From: Algicoccus sp048820935
GTDB lineage: Bacteria > Pseudomonadota > Gammaproteobacteria > Burkholderiales > Burkholderiaceae_B
Direction of reading: 5' to 3'
DNA: 64,000 nt
Assembly (NCBI RefSeq): GCF_048820935.1
Contig: NZ_JBMERD010000001.1
Location: forward strand, 124,001-188,000
Part shown: piece by piece, positions 52,470-61,709 of the stretch
Numbering within the stretch: the stretch's first letter is position 1
How the letters are laid out: every line of letters starts with the position of its first letter
Notes under the pieces: generated by a model
The model's input: only the letters and a program-made list of their open reading frames with translations
Databases searched by the model: none
Told to the model about the DNA's origin: nothing
Program-made: the position numbers and the translations under genes

Positions 52470-53151
52470 CCTCAACTGTTTTTATGGACAGGCTCAGGCT
52501 GTCTGGGATGTGTCTTTTAACGTGAAGGCAGGTGAAATCGTCACCATCATTGGCGCCAATGGTGCAGGTAAAACGACGATTCTGAAATCTATCGTCAGTC
52601 TAGTGAAAAAAACAGGTCAAATTCACTTCGATGGTCAGGATATTTCTCAGAATGCGGCACACCAAATGGCTGCTAAAGGCGTTGCCTACGTGCCCGAAGG
52701 TCGTCAAATTTTCCCGGCCATGACGGTACGAGAAAATCTGATTGTAGGGAGCTATAACAAACGAGCCAAAAGTCGGCGTTTCATCACACTGGACGAGGTG
52801 CTGGAAATATTCCCGAGTCTGCAAAAGCGTCTCTACACCATGGCCGGTAGCTTGTCTGGCGGTGAACAGCAGATGCTGGCGATTGGTCGGGCGATGATGG
52901 CGCAGCCCAGTGTTATGCTTTTAGATGAACCATCGCTAGGGATTTCGCCGATTCTGACTGAAGAAATCTTTGCGCAAATCGAACGCATGCGTGGACACAT
53001 GAGCATTGTTCTGGTGGAGCAGCATGTTCAACATGCGTTGGCCATTTGCGATCGTGGCTATGTGGTGGAAAACGGTCGGATTATTCTGGAAGGCGATGGT
53101 GCCCAGTTGCGCGCCAATCCACAAGTTCAGGAAGCGTATTTGGGTATCTGA
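52453..53151 (+). CDS. livF: LivF-type ABC ATPase
   Basis: 232 residues, start inside the end of livG (17-base overlap, translational coupling). Walker A GANGAGKTT, Q-loop and VPEGRQIFPAMTVRENL, signature LSGGEQQMLAIGRAMM, Walker B VMLLDEPSLGISP and EQHVQHAL. The second ATPase of the liv-type importer. Last gene of the operon; a short weak GATGAG/CTCATC hairpin lies downstream (53241-53259). Confidence 0.93.
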   Translation: MLRVTDLNCFYGQAQAVWDVSFNVKAGEIVTIIGANGAGKTTILKSIVSLVKKTGQIHFDGQDISQNAAHQMAAKGVAYVPEGRQIFPAMTVRENLIVGSYNKRAKSRRFITLDEVLEIFPSLQKRLYTMAGSLSGGEQQMLAIGRAMMAQPSVMLLDEPSLGISPILTEEIFAQIERMRGHMSIVLVEQHVQHALAICDRGYVVENGRIILEGDGAQLRANPQVQEAYLGI

Positions 53152-53291
53152 TCGTTTGCGATTCCAATCATCTCATTATTTTTATGATGGTTTCGTCGTA
53201 TAGTGCATTGCGTGCGCTCGGGTCAAACGAGTTTGCTTTTGATGAGAATTGAGCTCATCTAACTTCTCTACGAATCGTTCACTTCAATTTT

Positions 53292-55187
53292 ATGACGCTT
53301 GAAATTGCACTTGTGTTGGCGATTGCGGCCGTTGCGATGGTGCTCTTTATCACCGAGCGACTGCGCATGGATATCGTCGCAATGCTCGTTCTTGTGAGCT
53401 TGTCTGCGCTCGACCTTATCAGTCCGACTGAAGCACTCAGTGGTTTTAGTAATCAGGCAACGATTACTGTGGCGGCGATGTTTATTCTTGCAGCAGGTCT
53501 GCAAAACACGGGTGCATTAAATGGTGTGGGCAAGCTTCTGAGTAAAAGCCGATCCCCCACGACTTTCTTGTTGCTGTTATTTGGTTTGTTGGCGTTGATT
53601 GCACCGTTTGTGAATAACACAGCGGTTGTGGCTGTCTTTATGCCAGTGGTGATTGCTGCAAGTTTACAGATCGGTTTGTCTCCGACTAAAACATTGATCC
53701 CTTTGTCGTATGTGTCACAGATGATTGGGGTCTGTACACTGATTGGTACCTCAACCAACCTCATTGTGAACGCTATGGCGCAGGATCTGGGCCACAAGGG
53801 TTTTACGATGTTTGAGTTTCTACCGTTAGGGGCGATCTGTGCATTGGCGGGCTGTTTTTATTTGCTGACCTTGGGTCGTTGGATTTTACCGGAACAAGGG
53901 CTAGTCGATGACAGCATGTTCCACGAATCTGGTCACTTTGTGACTGAAATGCGTATCCCTCAAAACAGTGCACTGATCGGCACATCCGTTGAGAAATCAA
54001 AACTGGCGCAAACCTACAAAGTCTATGTGTTGGAGCTATGGCGTAAAGACGAAAAACGTTGGGCTCCTAGAGCTGAAAAACTCAAAGAATCCGATACGTT
54101 ATTGATTCGCGGTAAATGGGAAAACCTATATCGCTTGAAAGAGGAAATGGGGCTGTGCTTTAAATCAGAGCAAGAAGTCGATACCGAACAACCCGCCTCA
54201 CCCGATGTCGTCTGGCCACAAAAGCCAACACAAGCGGTGCGTCAGGCACTTGAAGCGACCTCAGATCCAAGCACCCAGGAAGTCGACACAAAACCATCGT
54301 CGACCAGTGGAATTCCGGCAGCACCCAAAAACAAACGGGTTTTAGCCGAAGTCATGATTTCACCCAACTCACGTAATATCGGACAACGTTTAAGTGTCCT
54401 AGACCAACGCTTGAGCCGAGATGTATCTATTTTAGGGGTGCAGCGTCGTGGTCAAGTTTTACGCGAGTCCCTACAAAACACCGTTTTACATCTGGGTGAT
54501 ATTTTATTGGTGCTCTTGCCGCAATCGCATGTGGCGCAATTGCGTAAAAACCGGGATCTCATTCTTTTATCTGAACGCGATGAACCCTTAGGCCGCGGAT
54601 GGCGCACGCCCTTCTCTTGGGTTGTGATGACGTTGGTGGTGGTTTTAGCGGCGCTGGATTGGCTTCCCATTGCTGTGTCTGCGCTGGCGGGTGCGATGGT
54701 CATGGTGATGACGCGTTGCGTGGAAACTGACGACATGTATGACGCGGTGGATTGGCGCATTCTATTTTTAATGGCTGGACTGTTACCGCTAGGGATTGCC
54801 ATGAGTAACAGCGGTGCGGCTGGTTTCATCGTGGACAATACCGTGGGGTTAGTGAGCGACTTTGGACCTCATGTGGTTCTAGCCGTGTTGTATCTGATGG
54901 CTTTGCTGTTGGGGGAACTGATGAGTAACTCTGCAGCTGCAGTTTTGCTGACCCCCATTGGAATTTCAACAGCTCAGTATATGGGTGCAGATGCGACACC
55001 GTTTTTAGTGGCCATCACATTTTCTGCATCGACAAGCTTTTTAACGCCAGTTGGCTATCAAACCAACACCATGGTGTATGGAGCCGGTGGTTATCGGTTC
55101 TCAGATTTCATCAAAGTGGGTTTACCCTTGAATCTGATTTTCTGGGTATTGGGGGTGATTTTTATTCCAATGTTCTGGGCGTTTTAA
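53292..55187 (+). CDS. SLC13/DASS-family sodium symporter with two RCK_C (TrkA-C) domains
   Basis: 631 residues. The membrane part is split: helices at about 5-195 (TVAAMFILAAGLQNTGAL; NNTAVVAVFMPVVIA; LIGTSTNLIVNAMA) and after 440 (MSNSAAAVLLTPIGIS). Between them are two TrkA-C like domains (about 215-290 and 355-430) joined by a Pro/Thr/Asp-rich linker around 295-350. The SNT-type motifs ISTNLI and SNSAAA fit sodium/dicarboxylate or sulfate carriers. Substrate unknown. A terminator hairpin follows. Confidence 0.87.
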   Translation: MTLEIALVLAIAAVAMVLFITERLRMDIVAMLVLVSLSALDLISPTEALSGFSNQATITVAAMFILAAGLQNTGALNGVGKLLSKSRSPTTFLLLLFGLLALIAPFVNNTAVVAVFMPVVIAASLQIGLSPTKTLIPLSYVSQMIGVCTLIGTSTNLIVNAMAQDLGHKGFTMFEFLPLGAICALAGCFYLLTLGRWILPEQGLVDDSMFHESGHFVTEMRIPQNSALIGTSVEKSKLAQTYKVYVLELWRKDEKRWAPRAEKLKESDTLLIRGKWENLYRLKEEMGLCFKSEQEVDTEQPASPDVVWPQKPTQAVRQALEATSDPSTQEVDTKPSSTSGIPAAPKNKRVLAEVMISPNSRNIGQRLSVLDQRLSRDVSILGVQRRGQVLRESLQNTVLHLGDILLVLLPQSHVAQLRKNRDLILLSERDEPLGRGWRTPFSWVVMTLVVVLAALDWLPIAVSALAGAMVMVMTRCVETDDMYDAVDWRILFLMAGLLPLGIAMSNSGAAGFIVDNTVGLVSDFGPHVVLAVLYLMALLLGELMSNSAAAVLLTPIGISTAQYMGADATPFLVAITFSASTSFLTPVGYQTNTMVYGAGGYRFSDFIKVGLPLNLIFWVLGVIFIPMFWAF

Positions 55188-55201
55188 ACTTCTAAGCAAT
55201 T

Positions 55202-55256
55202 GGCACTGAAACCCCAAGCCGTAGTCGCAGGGTATTAAGAATTGGGCTTCAGTGCC
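55202..55256. terminator. Terminator between convergent SLC13 and ghrA-like genes
   Basis: GGCACTGAA (55202-55210) pairs with TTCAGTGCC (55248-55256), and CCCAA (55213-55217) with TTGGG (55242-55246) extends the stem. A TCTTTTTATC run follows at 55264. Confidence 0.7.
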
Positions 55257-55271
55257 CCGATTATCTTTTTA

Positions 55272-56204
55272 TCAATAACCAGTCTGAAGGTTGACGCGTC
55301 CGCTGACCGTTTCACCACGTGACCATGCACGGATCTTGTCTGAAATCTGAGCCACCGTCTGATCTCGTAAGCTCGCTGCCGCAATGTGCGGCGTGATGGT
55401 GACTTTGGGGTGCGTCCAGAATGGGTGCGCTGCTGGCAGCGGCTCTTCTGTAAAGACATCGAGCGTTGCGCCATCGATGTGGCCTGCGTCCATGAGCGCC
55501 AGCAAATCATCATCGACCAAGTGCTCTCCCCGTGCAACGTTAATCACGTAGGCATTGGGCAGCAGTTGCGACAGGGTCTCTTTGTTCAAGATGCCATGTG
55601 TTTCGGGTGTCAGTGGCAAAATATTGATCAGCACTCGGGTTTGCTTTAAAAACGCTTCAAACGTGTCAGAGCCCGCAAAACATTGAATGCCTGGGATGGA
55701 TTTTTGTGAGCGAGACCAACCGGAGACGGGATATTCCAATGCGCTCAGAGTCTGAGCAACCCGCTCTCCCATAAGCCCAAGACCTAAAACGCCGATCGGC
55801 CAGCGGTGGCGTTGAATGGGTGCCATGGTTTTCCATTGCCCTTGGGCTTGAAGTGCCCGATAATCCGCAAAACGACGTGATGCGTCTAAAACGGCATGCG
55901 CGCAGTACTCAGCCATTTGAACGGACATTCCAGCGTCTTCTAAACGGTAGATTTCGATTCCATCGTGCAAACCGGGTAGTTTTAGGATGCCATCGACACC
56001 AGCACCGAGATTAAAGATCGCCTTTAAATTAGGTTCTCGCGACAACAAAGTGGCGTCCGGGCGCCAAACTATGGCCAGCTCTGCACCTGTGGTTTCGTTG
56101 GTCTCATTCCAGGACAAAATTTCAGTGTCTGGCAAAGCAGTCTGTAACAAACTAATCCACGAGTCATCACTTGAACCAGCATTCGATGCAAAAAGAATTT
56201 TCAT
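55272..56204 (-). CDS. ghrA: Glyoxylate/hydroxypyruvate reductase A-like 2-hydroxyacid dehydrogenase
   Basis: 310 residues from the ATG at 56204; the TTG one codon earlier is less likely. The NAD(P)-binding segment is GVLGLGLMGERVAQTLSAL. The catalytic set is Arg in NVARGEHLVDDDLL, Glu in FTEEPLPAAHPFW and His in VTITPHIAAASLR. E. coli GhrA reduces glyoxylate and hydroxypyruvate with NADPH. It stands alone between the SLC13 and metallophosphoesterase genes. Confidence 0.85.
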   Translation of the reverse strand: MKILFASNAGSSDDSWISLLQTALPDTEILSWNETNETTGAELAIVWRPDATLLSREPNLKAIFNLGAGVDGILKLPGLHDGIEIYRLEDAGMSVQMAEYCAHAVLDASRRFADYRALQAQGQWKTMAPIQRHRWPIGVLGLGLMGERVAQTLSALEYPVSGWSRSQKSIPGIQCFAGSDTFEAFLKQTRVLINILPLTPETHGILNKETLSQLLPNAYVINVARGEHLVDDDLLALMDAGHIDGATLDVFTEEPLPAAHPFWTHPKVTITPHIAAASLRDQTVAQISDKIRAWSRGETVSGRVNLQTGY

Positions 56205-56406
56205 CAATCAAACTCTCACATTAAAGAATTGACAAGGACAAAACAAATCGTCATCTAGATGCACTTCACCACACCTACACGCTTCTGGCAAGCATATCAA
56301 GAGTTCAAGCCTGAATTATGGCTAGTTTCAAGGAACTTCAAGTACAGTTGGAAGTCAGACAGAACGATTGTCGTTTAACTACAGTTCTATTACTCGGTCG
56401 CTATAC

Positions 56407-57669
56407 ATGTCAACACCACCCGAATCAGATAACCCTTCCAGCTCTAAAAAACCATTGGCCGATCACGCATTGATGGCTAAGGGCACGGGTGCGTGGCTGC
56501 ACATCATTCGGTTTTTGCAAACCATTCTACTCGTTCTGCTGGTAGGCCATCTCTATACGCTCTGGCGTCTTTGGTCAGTCGCGGGTAGTACGCTTGGTCA
56601 TATCAGTCTGGCGGTGTTTTTATTAATCGTCTATGTACTGATCATCGGTGGCTTTATAGCTAGACTCACCAAGGAAACAGCTTGGACTCGTGCGATTTCA
56701 TGGGCTGGGTATTTGTTATTGGGGTTTTTCTCATGGCTGTTCGTCTTAACAGTCATTCGAGATGGCACTTTGATGGCGCTTTGGGCGACTGCCATGTTGA
56801 GAGGCGAAATCCTCTTTTATTACACGCCCTTTCTTTGGTTGGATGATTATCGCTTCTGGAGTGCGGTCGCTGTTTTGACGATCAGTGTGCTGGCTACAGG
56901 TTTGGGGCTTATCAACGTCAGTCGCCGACCGGCGGTTGTGCGTGTACAAGTTCCCATTGACAACTTGCCACAGGCGTTTGCAGGCTATACGTTTGCCCAA
57001 ATTACGGATTTACATGTGGGACCCACAATTCGTGAAGGCTTTGTGACAAAAGTGGTTGAGCTCACCAACTCCCTTAAAGCTGACAGCATTGTCCTGACAG
57101 GTGATTTAGTTGATGGTACGGTCGCTGCTCTTCAGTCGCACACCGCTCTGTTGGGCGACTTAAAAGCCCAGGATGGTGTGTATGTCATCACGGGCAATCA
57201 CGAATATTACTCAGGTGCAGGTTCTTGGATTCAAGAGTATGAACGTCTGGGTTTGCACGTTCTACAAAATACGCATGTCACGATTACCCGCCAGGAAGAC
57301 ATCATGATTCTGGCAGGTGTGAATGATCCAGTGTCTGAACGCTTTGATCCGCAGCACGCATGTGATCCTGAAGCTGCATTACAAAACACACCTGACGATG
57401 CTGCGGTACGTGTTCTTTTGGCTCATCAGCCTCGTACTATGACCCAAGCACAGCCGTTGGGGTTTGATCTGCAACTTTCAGGCCATACGCATGGTGGACA
57501 ATTCTGGCCGTGGATGTACTTTGTGCCAATCGAGCAGCCTTTGGTATCCGGCCTGCATCGCTATAAAAATATGTGGGTTTACGTCAGTTGCGGCACAGGC
57601 TACTGGGGTCCACCTATGCGTTTGGGTGCACCGGCAGAAATCACCTTGATCACGCTAGTCCCTGCTTAG
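56407..57669 (+). CDS. Membrane-anchored metallophosphoesterase
   Basis: 420 residues from ATG 56407 (a TTG start at 56368 is possible, without a better ribosome site). About four or five membrane segments in the first 185 residues, then a calcineurin-like phosphoesterase domain: QITDLHVGP, VLTGDLVDG, ITGNHEYYSG, LLAHQP, and LSGHTHGGQFWPW, all two-metal ligands. The architecture resembles YaeI and UDP-2,3-diacylglucosamine hydrolase-like phosphodiesterases, but the substrate is not known. The stop codon lies in the loop of a terminator hairpin. Confidence 0.85.
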   Translation: MSTPPESDNPSSSKKPLADHALMAKGTGAWLHIIRFLQTILLVLLVGHLYTLWRLWSVAGSTLGHISLAVFLLIVYVLIIGGFIARLTKETAWTRAISWAGYLLLGFFSWLFVLTVIRDGTLMALWATAMLRGEILFYYTPFLWLDDYRFWSAVAVLTISVLATGLGLINVSRRPAVVRVQVPIDNLPQAFAGYTFAQITDLHVGPTIREGFVTKVVELTNSLKADSIVLTGDLVDGTVAALQSHTALLGDLKAQDGVYVITGNHEYYSGAGSWIQEYERLGLHVLQNTHVTITRQEDIMILAGVNDPVSERFDPQHACDPEAALQNTPDDAAVRVLLAHQPRTMTQAQPLGFDLQLSGHTHGGQFWPWMYFVPIEQPLVSGLHRYKNMWVYVSCGTGYWGPPMRLGAPAEITLITLVPA

Positions 57670-57690
57670 TCAGACTCGTTCGCAGGGACT
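57657..57690. terminator. Terminator overlapping the end of the phosphoesterase gene
   Basis: AGTCCCTGC (57657-57665) pairs perfectly with GCAGGGACT (57682-57690), and the TAG stop is inside the loop. TTATGTTTTTTAATTG follows, a good T-run. Confidence 0.8.
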
Positions 57691-57737
57691 TTATGTTTTT
57701 TAATTGTTTTCTGGTTTTTGAACGATCGTCAGTCGCT

Positions 57738-59015
57738 CTAGCGATACACAAGATCGCGTAAATATAGTGACAAATCAGGCCAGTAAGTAATAGCCATTAA
57801 ACACAGTAGCGTGACAGTGATAAAGGGAATTAATGGTTTCACCATGTTTTCAAGTGGAACTTTGGCCACTTGGCTGGCTGCAAAGAGATTGACGCCAAAT
57901 GGTGGTGTGACCATACCCAGTGCCAGATTCACAACCATAATTAAACCAAAATGAACTGGATCCACACCAAACTGAATGGCCACAGGTAAAAGTAACGGGG
58001 CCAGTACGACGATCGAGGCGGACGTTTCAATAAACATGCCAATCAACAGCAACGCTGCATTCACGCCTAACAGGAACGTCACTTGATCTGAGAATACGCT
58101 GGTTAACCATTGACCCAGTGCCATCGGCACACCGGCGCGATTCAGTAAGAAACCAAAGACTCCCGCATTGGCCATGATGAACATAATGACGGCAGTCGAT
58201 ACAACAGAGCGGTGAAAGGTTTTTGAAAGCTGCTTAAAGGTCAGCTTTTTGTAGACAAACCGTCCCACAATCAAAGCGTAGACAACGGCCACGGCGGAGG
58301 CTTCTGTGGGCGTAAAAACACCACCATAAATACCACCTAGAATAATGACAGGCATCAAGAGCGCCAACCACGCTTGGCGCAAAGCGGCCCAGATGCTTAG
58401 TCGATTTAAACCGTCTTGATGACCCAGATCATGGCGTCTGGCATAAAGCCAGACGTAAGCCATTAAAGCCACTGCAATGAGAATTCCGGGACCAATTCCT
58501 GCGATAAAAATCTCACCCACCGAGGTGTCTGTCGAGACGGCGTACAGAATCATTGGCACCGAAGGTGGCACAATAACCCCTAATTCAGCAGAAGTCGCTT
58601 GTAATGAGGCAGCAAATGGTGCGGGGTAACCATGCTTGACCATGGAGGGAATTAAGATGGCACCTACCGCAAACGTAGTTGCCACACTAGAACCTGCCAC
58701 TGCCGCAAAAATCATACAAGTCAGCACGCAAGAGATGGCTAAACCACCACGAATACCGCCCACAAGGCTTTTGGCGAACTCCACAAGACGGTCTGAGATA
58801 CCGCCCGCCTCCATCAAGTTACCCGCCAAAATGAAAAATGGCACAGCCATCAATGGATATTTATCCAGTGATGCATAAAGTTGCTGGGCAATCACGAGCC
58901 AAGGCAGGCGTGTCTCCATGCCAATGCCCAGCATACTGGCCAGACCGATAGAAACAGCCACCGGAACCGTGAGTCCAAAGAACAACAACATGGTCAAAAC
59001 CATTAACTGCGACAT
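57738..59015 (-). CDS. TRAP transporter large permease (DctM-type)
   Basis: 425 residues, about 12 hydrophobic segments, with AVAGSSVATTFAVGAILIPSMVKHGYPAPFAAS and SAELGVIVPPSVPMILYA. It is the last gene of a DctPQM operon on the minus strand (DctP at 59.5 kb, DctQ at 59.0 kb, 12 bases apart). It differs from the large permease of the first TRAP set in sequence, so this is a second, not duplicated, system. Confidence 0.92.
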   Translation of the reverse strand: MSQLMVLTMLLFFGLTVPVAVSIGLASMLGIGMETRLPWLVIAQQLYASLDKYPLMAVPFFILAGNLMEAGGISDRLVEFAKSLVGGIRGGLAISCVLTCMIFAAVAGSSVATTFAVGAILIPSMVKHGYPAPFAASLQATSAELGVIVPPSVPMILYAVSTDTSVGEIFIAGIGPGILIAVALMAYVWLYARRHDLGHQDGLNRLSIWAALRQAWLALLMPVIILGGIYGGVFTPTEASAVAVVYALIVGRFVYKKLTFKQLSKTFHRSVVSTAVIMFIMANAGVFGFLLNRAGVPMALGQWLTSVFSDQVTFLLGVNAALLLIGMFIETSASIVVLAPLLLPVAIQFGVDPVHFGLIMVVNLALGMVTPPFGVNLFAASQVAKVPLENMVKPLIPFITVTLLCLMAITYWPDLSLYLRDLVYR

Positions 59016-59027
59016 GATGTGTCCTCG

Positions 59028-59516
59028 TTACTCAGACTCTGAGCTTTGTGCGCGTCTGCCACCGCGTGCCCAGTGAAATAGAACTGCGATGAGCGACAGA
59101 CAGGCGCCAACCGGAATCGAGAGATAGACCCAGGAGATCGAAACACCTAAGGTCGGCATGGTTTGAAATCGAACCCGCCAGGTCATCGAGATGCTTAACC
59201 AAAGTAAAAATGCCAGAAATGCGACCACAATGAGCGTCACTAAATGTTCAAGCAAACGACCATAACCATACTTGTCTAGTTTGCTGTGTAAGTAATCAAC
59301 CCCTAGCATTGCACCTTGGCGAAATGCCAGTGACAATCCCAGCATCACGACCCAAATAATGGATGCACGTGTCCAAGCTTCTGACCAGGCTGTCGGCGAT
59401 TGAAGGATGAATCGTGAGACAACCTGATAGAAACCCGCCCCGACCGCTGACCAGAGTAGTATCTGGGCCAGCCATGAAACAGTTCTGAATAAATAGCGAT
59501 CAAGGCTTGCAAGCAT
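59028..59516 (-). CDS. TRAP transporter small permease (DctQ-type)
   Basis: 162 residues with four hydrophobic segments; the central SPTAWSEAWTRASIIWVVMLGLSLAFRQGAMLGVDYL is the family core. It lies 6 bases after the DctP gene and 12 before the large permease. Confidence 0.85.
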   Translation of the reverse strand: MLASLDRYLFRTVSWLAQILLWSAVGAGFYQVVSRFILQSPTAWSEAWTRASIIWVVMLGLSLAFRQGAMLGVDYLHSKLDKYGYGRLLEHLVTLIVVAFLAFLLWLSISMTWRVRFQTMPTLGVSISWVYLSIPVGACLSLIAVLFHWARGGRRAQSSESE

Positions 59517-59521
59517 ATTGA

Positions 59522-60499
59522 TTACTTCGCTTTGCGGATGGATTCGATGAGTTCTTGACCGAACTGATCGTAATACTGTGGATACACAGGCTGTACAGCG
59601 GCTTCAAACGCAGCATAATCCACATCGTTGACTTTCATGCCATTGGCTTTGAGGGTCTCCAGACCTTCTTTTTCCACTTGATCCACGTAGGCACGCATGG
59701 CTTTAGAAGCGGCTTTGCCTGCTTCAGCAAAACCTGCTTTGTCTTCAGCAGACAGGCTATCGTAAACGGCGGGTGACATTAACACCAGTGCAGGTGCATA
59801 GACGTGGCCGGTCATGGACAGGTAGGGTTGAAGTTGCCACATTTTGGTGGACACAATCACAGATAAGGGGTTTTCTTGCCCATCAATTGTGCCTTGCTGT
59901 AATGCGGTTGAGACTTCAGGCCAAGCCATAGGCGTGGCCAACACATCCAATTCACGGAATGCTTTCAAATGGATAGGGTTTTCTGTGATGCGGATTTTCA
60001 AACCCTTGATATCGTCTGGGTTTTCAACAGGACGCTTGCTGTTGGTCAGGTGACGAAAACCTTGCTCACCCCAAGCCAATGCAACCAAACCATGCTCAGG
60101 GAATTTCTCCAACATGCCTTGTCCGATCTCACCATCGAGCACACCGCGGGCATGATCCAAATCTGCAAACAGGAATGGAATGTCCAGTGCACCGGTTTGA
60201 GGCACAAAGTTTAGTGTGGCGCCAGTTGACACAATGGCAACGTCCACGGTACCGAGTTGCAAGCCTTCGATAACTTCACGCTCACCACCCAGGGCACTAT
60301 TAGGAAACTCTTCAATCACAAAATCTTTGTTGTTTGCACCCAGGCTTTCAACAAATGCTTTTGCACCCGCACCGTAGTGCGAATCTTTCGATAAGGCATA
60401 CGCCATTTTTAATGGGGTTTGTGCCATTGCAGGCGCAAATGCCATTGCACCTGCCACCATGGCAGCCGAGAACCAACCCAGCACATGATTCTTTTTCAC
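59522..60499 (-). CDS. TRAP transporter solute-binding protein (DctP-type)
   Basis: 325 residues from the GTG at 60499, where CAGGAG lies 7 bases upstream and the signal peptide VKKNHVLGWFSAAMVAGAMAFAPAMAQ begins. The open frame runs back to 60760, but no ribosome site or family similarity supports it. DctP features: LPNSALGGEREVIEGLQLGTVDVAIVSTG, NPDDIKGLKIRITENPIHLKAFREL (carboxylate-binding Arg) and STALQQGTIDGQENP. It feeds the DctQM genes that follow. Ligand unknown. Confidence 0.9.
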   Translation of the reverse strand: MKKNHVLGWFSAAMVAGAMAFAPAMAQTPLKMAYALSKDSHYGAGAKAFVESLGANNKDFVIEEFPNSALGGEREVIEGLQLGTVDVAIVSTGATLNFVPQTGALDIPFLFADLDHARGVLDGEIGQGMLEKFPEHGLVALAWGEQGFRHLTNSKRPVENPDDIKGLKIRITENPIHLKAFRELDVLATPMAWPEVSTALQQGTIDGQENPLSVIVSTKMWQLQPYLSMTGHVYAPALVLMSPAVYDSLSAEDKAGFAEAGKAASKAMRAYVDQVEKEGLETLKANGMKVNDVDYAAFEAAVQPVYPQYYDQFGQELIESIRKAK

Positions 60500-60857
60500 A
60501 AAACAACTCCTGTTCTCTGTATTTAAAGTCTTTACGTTTTCTGAACTCATCGGGTCGTCGCATCGGCGAGTGCATCCGCAATGAACCAGTGAGTTTAACC
60601 ACATTATGGTAGCGCATCTCGATGGATTGCTCTGAAAGAACTGAAAGTCAAGTCCCAAATTTGCTGTGATTTCGTTTCCTTTCAGTTGGCTGACACGTTG
60701 TAGGCCATCAGGCTGCTGAAACAATGTTGTTTGTTGATCTAAAAAGTGGGTCAACATCACTATTGCTCACAGACGTCAGAACAGTGCTATCTTGAAGGGA
60801 TGAATTTCGCACCTCTGAGAAACGTCTTCAATTTGCCTTGCAGGAGAGTACCCGCCC
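60500..60857. other. Divergent intergenic region upstream of TRAP operon
   Basis: 358 bases between the DctP gene (minus) and methyltransferase gene (plus). The only repeat I noticed is ACTGAAAG (60640-60647) with its complement CTTTCAGT (60679-60686), 31 bases apart. A candidate operator for the TRAP operon, low certainty. Otherwise I see nothing in it. Confidence 0.35.
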
Positions 60858-61625
60858 ATGTATAGAGATCTGATTGATGATCTGGATGGTTTCCAGATCG
60901 AGCCCGCGGTGATGCTCGATGTCCCCTTTGTGCCCACAGACGATGCGGTGATTAAAGCCATTCTGAAGCTTGGCGAGATACATCGCGACGACGTGATCTA
61001 TGACTTGGGTGCGGGCGATGGGCGTATTTTGATTGAGGCGGCCCGGCGTTTTCTGGCTCAAGGGGTGGGGATTGAACTGGATCCCTTGCGGATTGCCGAT
61101 GGCATGGAAGATGCGGCGCATGCTCGTGTCGAACACATGGTCGATTTCATTGAAGAAAGCTTTTTTGATGCAGATATTTCACCAGCCACAGTTGTTATCT
61201 TGTATTTGTTGGAGTCGGTGAATCTGGAATTGCGTCCTCACCTACTTAAAACACTGAAACCGGGGACGCGTGTGCTTTCGCACGCGTTTGACATGGGAGA
61301 CTGGGAGCCCGATGAACATCTGGAGATGGGCTGTGTCAACTTGTATAAATGGGTGATTCCGGCTCAGATTGCGGGTCAATGGGCTTGGGAATGTGTGGAT
61401 GATCGTTTATTCGAAATTGAATTGACGCAAACCTTTCAAAAAGTACAAGGTCAAGCTTGGTGTGAAGGCAAACCTGTAGAGCTGAATGGACTAGCGCTTG
61501 TTGGCAACACGCTTGAATTACAAGTGCGCCCGAGCGTAGATAGTGACAGCGCCATCACACAAAACCACCAGTTCACCTTATATTTTGAGTCCGGTGAACT
61601 GGTGAGTGTTGAGCAGTCTGAATAA
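60858..61625 (+). CDS. FAM173/ATPSCKMT-like SAM-dependent methyltransferase
   Basis: 255 residues. The opening PFVPTDDAVIKAILKLGEIHRDDVIYDLGAGDGRILIEAARRF is the FAM173-like pattern: a motif before the SAM site, then DLGAGDGR (motif I) and GIELDP (motif II). VVILYLLESVNLELRPHLLKTLKPGTRVLSHAFDMGDWEPD follows as the catalytic part. Eukaryotic members methylate a lysine of ATP synthase subunit c and ANT. Bacterial members have no proven substrate. The last 80 residues form a beta-rich extra domain. GCAGGAGAGTA precedes the ATG. Confidence 0.78.
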   Translation: MYRDLIDDLDGFQIEPAVMLDVPFVPTDDAVIKAILKLGEIHRDDVIYDLGAGDGRILIEAARRFLAQGVGIELDPLRIADGMEDAAHARVEHMVDFIEESFFDADISPATVVILYLLESVNLELRPHLLKTLKPGTRVLSHAFDMGDWEPDEHLEMGCVNLYKWVIPAQIAGQWAWECVDDRLFEIELTQTFQKVQGQAWCEGKPVELNGLALVGNTLELQVRPSVDSDSAITQNHQFTLYFESGELVSVEQSE

Positions 61626-61659
61626 GCGTTCCGAATTGCTCCTTGACTAATTTTCGCTT

Positions 61660-61685
61660 GTAGAGTCTTTGATGAATGACTCTAC
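61660..61685. terminator. Hairpin between convergent methyltransferase and sat-like genes
   Basis: GTAGAGTC (61660-61667) pairs perfectly with GACTCTAC (61678-61685) over a 10-base loop. There is no T-run on either side. Confidence 0.45.
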
Positions 61686-61709
61686 GCGTGTTCATTCACT
61701 GGCCTAGGC

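Noticed and set aside
60500..60760. Extended N-terminus of the second DctP protein
   Set aside because: The extra 87 residues precede a normal signal peptide at GTG 60499, which has a good ribosome site; the extension has no secretion signal or family match.
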